From: Artocarpus heterophyllus
Lineage: Eukaryota > Streptophyta > Magnoliopsida > Rosales > Moraceae
Direction of reading: 5' to 3'
NCBI GenBank assembly: GCA_025403435.1
Contig: JAJQZP010000219.1
Coordinates: forward strand, 1 to 64,000
DNA: 64,000 nucleotides
In this document: positions 1 to 11,984 of the stretch, piece by piece
How positions within the stretch are numbered: the stretch's first letter is position 1
How the letters are laid out: the number at the start of each line of letters is the position of its first letter
Notes under the pieces: generated by a model
What the model saw: the letters and a program-made list of their open reading frames with translations, nothing else
Database searches by the model: none
What the model was told of the DNA's origin: nothing
Translations under genes and position numbers: made by a program

Positions 1-522
1 TTTATTATAAATAACATATAGATTAACATTCAAAAAGATAGTTTTAAGATCTTTAATTAACGATTTTATGTGAAAATTATACATCAATTTTATTAAAAAA
101 TAAGATTGCTATTAATAGAAGGCAATTTGTTACAAATTCATAAGTTCGAATGCAATTTATTAAAATAAAAACAGAAAGAATAAATTGAAAATGTGTCATA
201 AGTTCAAAAACAAAATATAGCAATATAATTTTTTTTTTAATGAATAGGAAAATTTGTTCGGAAGAAGTGGGGGGAGGTGAGGAAACGTCGTTTCTTGGTA
301 AAATGAAACGACATTAAAATCATGTAAAAAAAAACACAATAAAAGTTTTAATTAAACGACGTGTAGTTTATAGTAAAATAAACGACGGTTTAACTTTGGT
401 AGTTTTCGGCTAAACGATAAAAGGGCAACACGGGATTTATTCCTCAAATATGATGTGTCGTTTTAAAGTGAATGGTAAAGATGGTGAACTGAATAAGACG
501 ACACGTTGTTGTTCTCCCGGAG

Positions 523-554
<32 letters not shown>

Positions 555-1225
555 AAACGAAAAAACGACAGCAGTTTATAGTACAGATTACAGACACGTG
601 TTGTTGATTTCCTGAGTAGGAGAGATGCTTTGATACTGAAGTGCAGAATCAAGACTTTAAACAACGACATCAACGACACCTCGTTTCCAACCTTTAGTCT
701 GAAAAATGGCAAATCAGCTGAATTCAGGTTTGCTCGATGGAGTTACTTATACCACTTTTTTGGCATGGCATTCTTTGGTTATGAAAAAAGTAGTGGCAAA
801 AATCCTGCAGCCACTCTTTAGGGGTAAGAAATAAGAAATATGCTAACTTTTAAGTGCTAATCTCAGGTTTGTTAGACACTTTGTAATGAATTTGACTTTA
901 TTTTAATTAGTTGAATTTGACATTATCGTAATCCATGATAATCTCGTAAGTGTCTGTGGATGGTTTGTTGGGATGCATGATATCAACGGTTTTAGACCAT
1001 GCATATAATAAACCGTGTAAAAATGTAATGAAAAAGTTAATGAGCTTGGAAAGAAAAAAGACATAATAATAGGAATCATTGATTTCCTTTCTAGTCTTTA
1101 CTTACATATTAGATTGTAGAATAAGAAACAATCTAATTCTCTTTGTAGTATTTACTAAACTTAAGCATAAGAATCTTATCAATGTAATTATTGAAATATC
1201 CTATTACATAAATTAAATAATCATT
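1..1225. other. AT-rich intergenic DNA with ACGAC-type words
   Basis: I see no convincing gene here. Between about 285 and 610 the sequence holds repeated short words such as AACGTCGTTT, AAACGACATT, AAACGACGTG, ATAAACGACGG and ATGTGTCGTTTT. The same word family is dense at 10.2-11.2 kb and 38.1-39.5 kb. A homopurine (CAAAA)n stretch lies near 527-555. The short ORFs here have no recognisable content. Confidence 0.6.
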
Positions 1226-1233
1226 GCTTATAT

Positions 1234-1829
1234 TAGGGCCGGCAATACGGGTTGGGACACGACGACACGACACGAATCCGACACGCTTTTTTGCGGGTTA
1301 GTGTCGGAAAATTTGACCACGGGTCATTTTAGTGTCGACCCGAAACTGACCCGTCAAAAAAACGGGTCGTGTTCGGGTCAACTCGTCTGACACTAAAATG
1401 ACCGTTTCTGACCCATTTAATTAATTAGCTTTTAAAAAATTAATATTATTTCATATATAATATAAGCTCTTAAAATATCAAACCTTACCTCTTATCACTC
1501 ATCTTCTTGTTGAAGTGGTATGAAACTCTTCTAATTTTATTTTTTATTAATATTATATATAGTATGTGGGCGGGTTAGAGGCGGGTTGCGGGTCATAAGC
1601 AGGTTACGGGTCCAAAATCGGGTCACGGGTTATTATTTTTTGGCACTATGCATAAGAAAACGGGTTGACACGGGTCGGGTTAGTGTCAACCCGTGTCAAA
1701 ACAGGTCGGGTTAGGGTTGAGAATTCTCAACCCGTTCGGGTCACGGGTCGAGTTAGTGTCGACCTAATTTTGAAAAATTAACTCCAACCCGACACGAACC
1801 CGACCCGCCAACACGTTGTGCCACCCCTA
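1234..1829. mobile_element. Non-autonomous hAT-type element with 8-bp TSD
   Basis: The 596-bp element begins TAGGGCCGGCAATACGGGTT and ends CACGTTGTGCCACCCCTA. The ends are imperfect inverted repeats of the TAGGGGTGGCAA type known from plant hAT elements. It is flanked by a perfect 8-bp direct repeat GCTTATAT at 1226-1233 and 1830-1837, the duplication size made by hAT transposases. The interior is packed with GGGTCGGGTT / GACCCG words on both strands that may be subterminal transposase sites, and has no coding capacity. It would need a transposase supplied in trans. Confidence 0.85.
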
Positions 1830-1837
1830 GCTTATAT

Positions 1838-3930
1838 AATCAAGACAAAGTAATAATAATGTGAAGTTATAAATATCAATGTTATCAATGTAATAATCAT
1901 TGCTTATAACATGTGAAGTTAGCATCAAGACAGAGTAATTTTGTCATTCATTTCCTTTAACTGAGAATTAATATCAAGACGGTGCAAATCCCATTTCTCA
2001 TCGCTTGTGTTGCTTAGGACCTGTCAAAATTACCATTCCTAATTTTGTTACGTGATTGAATGGGAAAGGGCAACACTCATTATCTTTGCTTTTCCTTTTA
2101 TGTGAAGTAAGCACACCCTCAATGTGTTGCCATATATGTGATGATGACAGCATTTTTTCTTATTGAATTTTATTGATATCTTAATCAATATCTCATCTAT
2201 AACGTATTCTCTCGGCCTCTGGAAGTTACATTCTTGATCAGCCATTTCGATCTTATATGCTTGATTATGCCTTTGAGTGCCTAAAGGTATTCCCTGTTTT
2301 CCTTGGGCGTGAGAAGTAAATCATGGACTTGCCATGGATACGAGTGAAGGTGCAGGCCCTTGTTAAGCGTCTTATCCCGGAGATTGCAGATTGTGATCTT
2401 GAAGTGGACGGGGAACAACATAACGAGGCCGTTCAGAGTGGCTTGGGGCAGCCGCATTAGCACCTTAATTGACAAGGGACTGAAGATCCAGAGATCTTTC
2501 AACTCTCCGAATCTCGCCTATGCGTTTGCTCTTGTCGTCTCAATCGTTGCTGCATTATGTTTTACAGTCGTTTGCTTGCTCATCCTGTCAGGATGGGGCA
2601 AATGAATCGAGTGAAATACAAAATTTGTGTTTGAACAACTGTGTTTAACTGAGTGGAGATAAATGCAAGTTGGCTGTCTTAAGATTATGCAAGTCTCCAA
2701 TCCCATATGCTTTGAAATTTGCATATGGACTCTCGGACTAAAACGTGATGACAAAACTGGAACTTGGAGCAAGTTGGCTGATGAAGATCGTAATGAATTA
2801 CTAGGGAGACAAATAGAAAGAATTCAAGCGGCCAAGAACCTTAATAATTCTCACTTATAACTTGTGTCTTCTTTTCAAGTGTCAACCTCAAAACAAAAAT
2901 ATCAGGCGACTCTTTGTTGGATGCCCCATTTTTGGTGTGAAAAAAAAAAAACACTCGCAACGGAAAATTGAAAAACAAATTTTTTTTTTAGCCGCATAAA
3001 TTGGATTATAGTGATGCAAAATTTTGGTTCTCAGTTCTTCCAGTTGATTTTTTTGTCGTGACTTGACCTTCTCCAATTCAATTTATCTTGGCTATCAATG
3101 CTCCGATTCCTTGTCTTCGTTATTCAGGTCTCTCTCCATCCCTTCAATACATTAGCAATTTGTAGATCAACCACCAATGAAACTTTAATCACCTCCAGTT
3201 ACACCCGCACAAACTGGAGTCTCGGGTATTTGAATTGCACTAGAATCCTTCACAACTGCGTTATTATCCAGGATAGCAGAGGGGCAATAGTCAGGGCCAG
3301 GGTCCTTGGCTTTTATAATATTCCCATCAATTCAACTAGTTCTCTCTTTCTTTTCTTCCCTCCCCGTCTCTTTAGATTTGCTATTTTCATCACCTACGTT
3401 AAGATACGACAAGTATGATTGATTAAAGTGAATTAATTTAAATAAGTGAAATTATTAATCAAATCAATTCAACTTTACTCTCAATCTAATATATAGTCAC
3501 CAATGTTTCTACTCGCAGATTTCAACTCTGATGACCAAGACAAGCCATCTCTCATTAAAGATGTAGACAACATAACAATGTTAACATAAATAAAATGCCC
3601 AACTTTATTCTCTCGATTACGAACCTTATATATTTAGACTATCACCTTAAAATTCATGCTTTTTACATAATCTGTCCATCATATGCACGATATTGATGGT
3701 TTAGATTGACAGTCTCAAACTTTATTTGCTTATCATACATTCAACATAAATGAATATAAAGATGACATATTTAATATATAAAATAAATATTAAACTTTTT
3801 TATTGATTAAATATCTTTAAAAATTATTACATTATTTAATTTTTAAGTCACCTAGTACAACATGTAGCCGGTTGTGTTACTTTCAGTTTTTCAACATTTT
3901 CATTCTTCCAACCCTCAGCTCTATCTTAGC
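1838..3930. other. Intergenic DNA, no firm gene
   Basis: I recognise no gene. A slightly GC-richer patch at about 2320-2610 has two overlapping readings. One starts at 2322 and gives 45 codons beginning MDLPWIRVKVQALVKRL. The other runs 2360-2605 and ends in a hydrophobic stretch of about 20 residues that could span a membrane (AYAFALVVSIVAALCFTVVC). A further open stretch ends at 2860. None matches a family I know and no splice model joins them convincingly. They may be a decayed gene or chance. Confidence 0.3.
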
Positions 3931-3939
3931 GTAGCACTT

Positions 3940-4425
3940 TTGAGCGACAACCACCACCACCAACGACAGCTAAGCAACCTCTAGAATACGGCATAGGTCT
4001 TAAGGCAAGCTGGCACCACCTTCTCCGGCAATGTCGTCGTCCTCCTCTCCCTCTCCCTCTCCCTCGTCTTCTTCTCCTGTTGAGGCATCATCAAGAACGG
4101 GACACCCTCCTTGTCACCTCTTTCATTGACCGCGAACCTTCCTTCAAATCCTTCACTCCCGCCTCGACCTCGTCTCGGCCCCTAACAACCACCACCACCA
4201 TAACCTCCTTATCCGATCTTCTTTCAATTCTGCCGTCACCGCACTCCGCTAGAGACAACTACCATTTCTCCATCTTACCAAATTTGGAACCCGAGATGAT
4301 GACTTCTTCTCCGATAAACACAAAGGTGATCATACCCTCTTTAGCTCCTCCAACTGTAGGATCTCTGTTAATGCTAGTGTTGTCCTCTTCTCTGAGCTAT
4401 GATCGAGGCTAGGGTTCTCCGATAT
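3940..4425 (+). pseudogene. GC-rich, frameshifted coding remnant of unknown family
   Basis: This is a roughly 480-bp GC-rich, CpG-containing island in otherwise very AT-rich DNA. Protein-like text switches between frames. One frame contains DTLLVTSFIDREPSFKSF. Another has NLLIRSSFNSAVTALR, then a stop, and further on DDDFFSDKHKGDHTLF followed by SSSNCRISVNASVVLFSEL. The low-complexity start (Ser/Pro repeats from the ATG at 4031, then a hydrophobic run) could be a signal or transit region. At least two frame changes would be needed to read it through, so I treat it as a broken gene piece or captured fragment. I cannot name the family. Confidence 0.35.
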
Positions 4426-6457
4426 GGTTGTCAATAATGGATTTTGACTTTGAGATTTTTTTTTTGGTCAGGTTTTGTTATTTTACGGGTCCATCAATGA
4501 ATTACTAAGGTTTATTGTTGATAAATTAAGCTTTTATAACTGATATATTTCGATTTATTAATAATAAATTTAAGCTTATCAAAATTTATTACTAACAAAC
4601 TATAACTAATTAATAATTAATGTATGTTATTTTTTGTCATTTTAATTTTATAATTAATAAAAAAAATTATTTGTCTAATTTAAAAAAAATATGATCATTT
4701 ATTTTAAAAATACCATTTGACTCTATATTTAAAACTTTATGATAAAGTCACGTAGTTGAATATTTTTGCATCACAGATTACCACAATTTTTTTAGAATTA
4801 CCATAATTTTTTATTTTTAAATTATATGAATTAAAATATTTTTGTGTAAAAAATTACAACAATTTTTTTGAATTTCTTAAAAAATTACCATAATTTTTTG
4901 AATTTTTTAATTTCTATGAATTATTTTATTATAAAGCATAAAAAATAAATTTTAAATTTACTCTTTTTTTTCTATTTTATGTATTAGTTCATAATTATGT
5001 GTTATTCAAATGATATTTCTCCATACCCACTACAAGTTTTCAGTCTAAATATTGATAAATTTAAAGCATCCATTATGGCCAAGCTTTTGGTGTGTCGAAA
5101 TTGCTATAGAAATTGCATTCATCTAGCAATTCAATTGAGCTAGTTGACGTTTGTTTCAATAAAAATCTTTCAAATGAACTTTGTTAGGCCTAGGATTTTT
5201 GGTCTAGTGACATCATGTGCTCTGGTGGGATGGGGCTTTGAAAAAAAAAAAAAAAAAAAAAAAAAAAGCTTAAAAATGCAATCCCACTAACAAGTTTAAA
5301 AGAGAGGGGTCTTTTAACCTTTTTTTTTTAAATAAATAAGACACTTAAAAATATTTAAAGTAAATAGCATTATTACACCATAAATAAAAGTTACTTAACC
5401 ATACATATATTAATAAATAAATTATTAACACCGTAAATATATAATTTATTTTAAATATTTTAAAACATGCTATTTACTTTTCAAGCTTCAAAAACTAAAA
5501 CGCAAAGCAAAAATAGTAATCGGCTTAAACGGCATTGGCACTATTGTGTTTCTTCCTCTCTTTTTTTTTTTTTTTTTTCTTCTTTCCCATTTTTGCTAGT
5601 AGTGTTTAAGCATATGCATCGTCAACAATATCGTTGATAAGTCCTCCAAAGATAATTATTTTAGGCGTAGTACATAATGACATCATAGTAAAATAATCCC
5701 GCAAGAGTATGTTGCACATCGTAAGTTAGGGGTCCAAACTGACATATTGAAAGTCCTAAAGTTTTGTCAAGAAAGGTCAGCAATTTGTCAGCAGCAGCTT
5801 AGCACAGCTCCTGAATTGAGAAGCCAAACATCCGAGCCCCGCACAAATTCAAAAGCTATTGCCCAAATGGTATTGTACTATTTAATCTTTTCATTTTCTA
5901 CTGGAAGAATGGGATTGACAAAATAGATTAATAGCATCAATAAAATGCAACAAAGGGTGATGTTTGGGTTAGCTAGCATTAATTAGCAGTCCAAGAAAAT
6001 CTTGCACCATACACACTGCTTTCATCACATTTTATCACGTCTCCAATCTGGATAGCAGGTCGACTCGCAACTCGATGCCGCTGTGGAGAAGTTCACACAT
6101 ATCAGAATTTGAGGTGGAAAGAACATCACCAGCATTTTCCTGCACGGCTAAATTGAAACTTTCCAAGGATTGTCACAAACGTGAAGTTTCGGAGTACTTG
6201 CCTTCTTTGCAGAGCTTTGTTACATTTTGTTCTAGTGGTAGTACATTTTCTCCCTCTTCTTACCTCTGCGTACAGGTTTCTGCTCATAAACGTAGAATAT
6301 CACGGTTCTATCTTTAAATAACTACATTCTTGCACCATGGAAGGGCAGTGGCAGGAATTAGTCATTTTAATAAGAGGAGCAAGAGCCAGTGAACAAAAGT
6401 GGAATATAGTTAAACATGAAAAAGAGAGAAAATTCCTTAAGAATTACCATGGGAAAG
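4426..6457. other. AT-rich intergenic DNA
   Basis: No gene seen. It includes an uninterrupted run of 27 A at 5241-5267 and a long T run near 5561-5578. SWC2 3' UTR sequence should lie just below 6458; its end could not be placed. Confidence 0.5.
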
Positions 6458-7548
6458 CTAATCGGAATCTTCATCCTCCAGAGATGGAACTCTGCGGAAA
6501 CGTGCAAACTGTCGGGAATATGATATTTCATTCCTACGTGGCATCACTGATCTCCTTCGCCTTTCCAAAAACCCTTTATCGGAAAGTGAATCAAATAGAT
6601 TTCCCATGTCCATGTCCTTCCGGACACCATGATTTTCATCCTGAAAGCTGAAAAGCACAATAAAAGGGGAGGGGGGGTTGATAAAATCAACTTGGCATTC
6701 TTATTCAGTGCATTGAGATTTAATGTAATAGAATTATGATGCGGAACACATAAATAAAATTGTAAGCGAACAGTAAGCTACAAAGTGTTCTGTTGACTGC
6801 CTGCTGGTGGTCCAACACCTAATACAAAATCTAGAAGTATGCGAATTGTTAACATGATTGGAAATATGTAAATGCTTATTTGGACATGCAAATTCCCCAA
6901 TCAGTTAAAAAACATAGCTATTTGAACTTGGAAGCCAAGAAAGTCGTACCGTTTGCGTAAAATTTTAAAAGCTTCTATTGTTGCATAAGGCAACCCTGTC
7001 TTTGGATCATGGTACCTACAACATCAATGAATGCATTGAGCAGATGTGTAAGTGGGATAAACCGAGACAATAAAACATAATCCATGGAGACCAATTTCAA
7101 TATTGGCAATATAAGCAATTTGTCTACTGTTTTACCATCACCTAGTGTAAAGAAGGAAAGAAAGGGACATGTAACCAAGAATTGATCATGCTTAATAGCA
7201 TGCTTGTTAGCAAATCTCAAAAGAAAACGCGAAACTAGTTGATGATGATGATGATGATGATGATAAGTAACAATCAACTTTTTCCATAGCCTCTTTGCAT
7301 CCTAAATAATTATGCTGTTTTACTCTTGGAGAGTTAATTAAATGGTGCCACAAAGAAATAAGAAGAGCTCTTACTTGGCAGGTAAACCAGTAACAGCACA
7401 GACGGCTTTCTCAGGATCTAGAAAGAAATAGAAACCAAAATAAAAAACTATAAGAATCAAAAGATTGATATTGAACAACAATGCAAGTATAGCTCGGGAA
7501 AAAAATAGAGAGATAGAGAGATATACAGATATATATATACACAGAGAG

Positions 7549-7585
<37 letters not shown>

Positions 7586-9657
7586 TAAATTGAAGATCAA
7601 CAATCTAGATGAGTGACCGATGACCAGGCACATTCTAATCATAGAGGTGCTTGTAAGCATTTTCACCAAATAATCAAGTGTCATAAGAAGATGTCACTAT
7701 TTACTTACATGGAGCAGAAGTCGTAGATATCTCTGACTGAAATGACACTCCTCTACTAAATTCCAGATAAGAACGACCTACAGCAGATGTATAGGCGGAC
7801 ATCAAATGGCTTTGGACCAATTAATGTTGTCAAAAAAATCAAACCTAGGGTATAGCCTCCAGCCTCAAAAAGAAAACAACAAAAACACAACAAAACAAAA
7901 CAAAAGTTTACCATCTTTTGAATAGTATCTTATCTGTGGACCACTGTACACAGCTTTATGAACAATTGATCTTTTCTTAACTTCTTCCTCCCTTGCTAAA
8001 ACGCGCTCCAAATTCCTCAAGTTCATGATTTCTTTTCCAGAAAAAAAAGGAAGGTCAAAATCAGCCTTAAAACTTCTAAGAAAAACTGACAAACCGACCC
8101 ATAGCACATCATTTCTCGTATTTAGATTAGTACACAACCTGTTTGAGCCGCTTCCAAAAGCATCTCCTCTTGGGTCATCTTCTTCTCCTCTCCTTCCTTT
8201 TTCCTCTTTATTGGCTGATTGTTCAAAAGAGAAAAGAACTTCTATTTAATACTTAAACAAGCTTTGTCATTGCACGTCTCCATATTGTCAGTGTTTGCAA
8301 CCATATCATTCATACGGCAAAACCCCAAGCAATCAACTGAAGAACTAAAATCAAAACCAACAATATGATAGATCATCACTCATTAACAAGCATTACTCCA
8401 TACAAAATTCAACTTACATTATAAGTCCAATTCAGACTATGACCAACGCAGAAAATAACACAATAGTTAACTAATACAATACTGAGAACTTACCCTCATC
8501 GTGGCTTGTAAGGCTGCGCGTAGGGCATCTCTCTCCGCTTGTCTATTAATGACCGCGGTTCTTGTCGACTTCCTCACAATTCTTTCGCCTTCTCCTCCAT
8601 CCTCGGGGGCATCATGCTGTTGTTCCTCAGGCTGTTGATTTTCCGCTTTCTCTGCCTCATCCTTAGAATCCTCTTCTAATTTCGACAGCACTTTCTTCTT
8701 CTTCTTCTTCTTTTTCTTCGCCAATGTCTTTCCTGGAAATATCAGCCTCTTCTTCGGCCGTGCCCTATCGAAGAAAACTCAACCTTTAGACATTCCAACA
8801 ACATTAACATCACAACAAAGTACTGAGCTCGTTTCGAAGTTCAAGTTTCAACCTTTCTTCTGCTTCATTGTTTTCTGCTTCGTCTGGCTCTGGCTCCTAC
8901 CAACAATTTAAGCAAATCCAAATTAAAATAACAACAACAATCATAGAACTCTATATTCTTTTTTCCTCAACTACTTAATCGCTGAAGTTGGAAAAAAGAG
9001 TAGTAATCAACTCCACTTGTTGAAAAGAAATAAATTTTATTGAATATTGAAGCAAATTCAACCCTATATTGTAAAGATGTATCACAAAAAATGCCAAACT
9101 ACAAGAAAGTTACGAGACATAGATGCTAAAAATATAATTATTCTATACGTCAATTAATCTTCATTCTCTACTATAATTAAATAGCACAAAATGCCAAACC
9201 ACGATAAGGTGCTAAAAGTCCCCCTTTTTTTTTCTTTTTACAGTTGCAAAATGGAAAATGTAGAATGTAACTCACATCTTCGTCAAAATCGGTATCGAAT
9301 TCATCAGCAACCTCCGGTTCTTCTTCATAGTTAACATCATCCTCTTCCTATATCAAAACGCACGCAAAAAAAAAAATCAAGAACAGCTAATCCAAACTGC
9401 ATTCTTTCACTGAAAAAAAAAAAAAGGAAACCTCTTTAAGAGCGTCCTGGTTCCAGAACAACTCGTCCTCTTCGATTTCCTCGTCAAGCAATTTGGTCAT
9501 CCTGAAAAAATTGAAGAAAAGAACAGAGATGATTTTTAATGGTGATTCAGTTCAGAAATGGAGTTTAGAGGACGAATTGCTAAAGCTACCTCTTTCCTCT
9601 GGTGACTCGAAAGGTTCGGTCGAGAAAAACGGGAGGGTCGTTTTTGGAAGCTGCCAT
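6458..9657 (-). CDS. SWC2: SWC2 / YL1-family subunit of the SWR1 chromatin remodeller
   Basis: SWC2 (YL1) binds H2A.Z-H2B dimers and helps the nuclear SWR1 complex place H2A.Z in nucleosomes. I assembled 11 coding exons on the minus strand: 9657-9590, 9501-9432, 9347-9276, 8896-8853, 8764-8494, 8214-8139, 8031-7912, 7777-7709, 7417-7375, 7015-6950, 6647-6458. They total 1089 nt, or 362 aa, with GT-AG borders throughout. The N-terminus reads VFLDRTFRVTRGKRM, the YL1 signature, followed by long acidic stretches typical of histone chaperones. A run of nine lysines lies near residues 100-115. The YL1 block NLRNLERVLAREEEVKK is in exon 7. The C-terminal part (YPEKAVCAVTGLPAKYHDP, then GLPYAT) is the YL1-C domain, and the protein ends EDEDSD. 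An in-frame upstream ATG at 9795 exists, but family conservation favours 9657. Confidence 0.95.
7241..7264. repeat. (GAT)8 microsatellite in SWC2 intron 9
   Basis: Eight uninterrupted GAT units lie in the intron between SWC2 exons 9 and 10 (7016-7374). Confidence 0.9.
7507..7585. repeat. Compound AT/AG microsatellite in SWC2 intron 8
   Basis: Runs of GA, a long AT run (about 7549-7570) and a terminal AG run lie between SWC2 exons 8 and 9. This should be highly polymorphic. Confidence 0.9.
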
Positions 9658-11803
9658 GGCTGGCGATAATGAAAGAGAAAGCAGAGAGTTGTGTGTGTCT
9701 CTGGAAATAGAGTCTGAACTTGATCGGTCGGAGATGGGTATGTGCCCTAATATACTAAAGTTCACGACGAAGGAGGAAACACAATTAAAACCCAAATATT
9801 TTTACTTTTTCTTCTATTTTTTTTTTATGTTTTTAATTCACCATCAAAACAGAACTTTAAAAATTACATTAAAACACCATTTATATAATTTTTTTTAAAT
9901 TGTGCCACCTGTTTAAACTCTAGCACTTTCATCATTTTCTATTTTTTTAACCTTATCTATCAAAATATTCTTTAATAAACTAATATATTCCACGGATGGT
10001 ATTTATGACATTCTAAGTGCCAAAAGACTGCATTCAAGAAAATGTCCCTTAAATCAAATTATACTTAACCTCTGGAAATTTCCCTAAAAAAACCTGTAAA
10101 AATTCATGTGAAATTTTTACATCATTCTCAAAAGAAAATATCTCAGCGTCAAAACTACTTTACTCAAAGAAAGGTATTAAATATGATTTCATTTGACTTT
10201 TGCCCTTTTAAGAAGAATGATTTTCATAAACGACAACGAAAATGATTATAAACTCTGGACATGGGCATGTCGTTTTACTTTCATAAACGACAGTAGACAA
10301 ATAACTGTCAAACGACAAGTTGTTAAACACGACAGCAAAGCTAAAGCATCTACATGACGTTTGTTGCAACATCACCTTGTCATTTCTTTCTCACAACGAG
10401 GGTTACTAGACTTGTAAATGTTCAACGACAGTTGTTAAAAGCGACAACAAACTCAAAAACCTCCACACGCTGTTGTATTCGCAAAAAACGACAATAGACT
10501 TGTATAAGTACTAGAGTTGGCAACAAACGGCGTGCCGTTTTTATAATATCATCTAGACAACGACTTAAGATCGTGTGAAACAGTATACTCTGAATTCAGA
10601 TATGAGCACTGGCTATAGTAGATTTGTAATTGTCAAAATCATCTCACTTTTTCCACGTAAAGAACCGAAGTTTATGTGAAACCAACATGTCGTTTCAAGG
10701 GCATTAACGTTGGCAAACTTGTTAACGTCAAACGACGTATTTGATCCAAATAAATGCAGCAAATTTATTTGGAGTGAAAATCTACAAGTCGTTCTAGTCT
10801 AAAAGACAACAAATTTTTGTAATAGACCATAAATAAAACGACATGTTGTGTTTTAGTGTAACGACAATAAAGCTATGACATATTATTAGGGTGTTATTAG
10901 GGTGTTTGGGAACGTAGTTGTAACAAAAATAGTTGTAACAAAAATATTATAGCATGTGAGACTTTTATAATATAACATACTTTTTGCTTTATATTGTAGC
11001 ACACAAAAGTTTTACATTGTAGCAATTAGAACTAAGAAGTTCGAACGACATTATCAAACAAAGCCCACAACAAAGATCGTCTTTCTACGACATACATTTG
11101 CTTCTTTTAGGCGGCAAATTTAGAAGAGTAAATGGCGTGTCGTTTTTGTACAAATAGTTGTTTTAGAAATTACGATCTACTAGTTCCTTTGCTAGAAACG
11201 CTATGTGGTTTAATTTTAAACCACATCAAAACATTAATGAAATTGCTTTTCTCGTATACTAAACAACAGTTTTTCACTCATAAACAAGTTTTCTCGTAAT
11301 TTTAAACAACAATAAAAGTTTTACTAATAAGTAACCATGGCAAAGTTTAATGTCACTCAACAAACTATACATACATTTCAAGATGCTATATTTACACGAA
11401 TGATGTTTATTAAATAACTGAGTAAAACTTTACAATTTTAGCAACGAAGTCCAATCAATACCAAACATCAATTAATATATGACAATTAAAGTCTGAAATA
11501 TCAAAATTTTAAAAGTTTTAGCGTGCAATTTGTTGTTAAAAAAAAAAGATCCATTTATGTAACTATAAATGGCAACCAAGATCCTATTTGTGAAAACTAT
11601 AAATTTAAAGTTTGGGCTTTGACAAATGTTCAACAATAATCAACATAATTACCACAAAATATACAGGATTACCAAATCCATATTGTAATTAAGGAATCAT
11701 CTTATCCAATATCAGTTTCCAATTTCCAATCAAGAACAAGGAGGAGCATATAGATTTTATAAGCAATACATTCCTTAAAAACACTAATACAGTTAACCCT
11801 TTG
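9658..11803. other. Intergenic region with dense ACGACA/TGTCGT words
   Basis: No gene is visible. The SWC2 promoter should lie in the first few hundred bases. From about 10215 to 11140 there are more than a dozen variants of AAACGACA and its complement TGTCGTTT, for example near 10228, 10262, 10278, 10303, 10425, 10486, 10540 (CGGCGTGCCGTTT), 10685, 10720, 10840 and 11130. The two orientations are interspersed and sometimes form short palindromes. This resembles subterminal repeats of a degenerate DNA transposon (CACTA-like arrays are one precedent), but I found no transposon ends. Confidence 0.5.
10900..11066. mobile_element. Possible short TIR element (MITE family A)
   Basis: About 167 bp, starting GGGTGTTTGGGAACGTAG and ending GACATTATCAAACAAAGCCC, so the ends are imperfect inverted repeats. 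Inside are the words TTATAGCATGTGAGA and TTTTACATTGTAGCAATTAG, shared with stretches near 43.0, 43.2 and 47.9 kb. I found no clean target-site duplication. Confidence 0.45.
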
Positions 11804-11808
11804 ATTAT

Positions 11809-11984
11809 TGTTGGGGTGCAATTTAGTCAAGCCCAAATTACCAAAGGGCCTGAGTGGCCCAACGATGAAACTAATCGAATGGGTCAAAAAAAAAAATAGT
11901 CTAATTGGATTGACCGTTCGTATGGTTTGATTGGTTCAATTACTTTGCTTGGAGCCATTTCGGTCTCTTGATCGCTTGAGATAT
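11809..11984 (+). repeat. Left part of an older solo LTR (split by nested insertion)
   Basis: This begins TGTTGGGGTGCAATTTAG, like the LTRs of the nested element, but is more diverged. It is preceded by ATTAT (11804-11808). Its right part is at 23171-23724, followed by ATTAT again (23725-23729), a perfect 5-bp target-site duplication. No internal region belongs to it, so it is a solo LTR left by LTR-LTR recombination, in plus orientation. Confidence 0.85.

Noticed and set aside
6075..6651. Plus-strand ORFs opposite the SWC2 3' end
   Set aside because: The 6337-6651 one is antisense to SWC2 exon 11; the 6075-6317 one has no recognisable content or splice partners.
7457..7684. Ile/Tyr/Ser-rich ORF
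   Set aside because: It translates the AT/AG microsatellite in a SWC2 intron.
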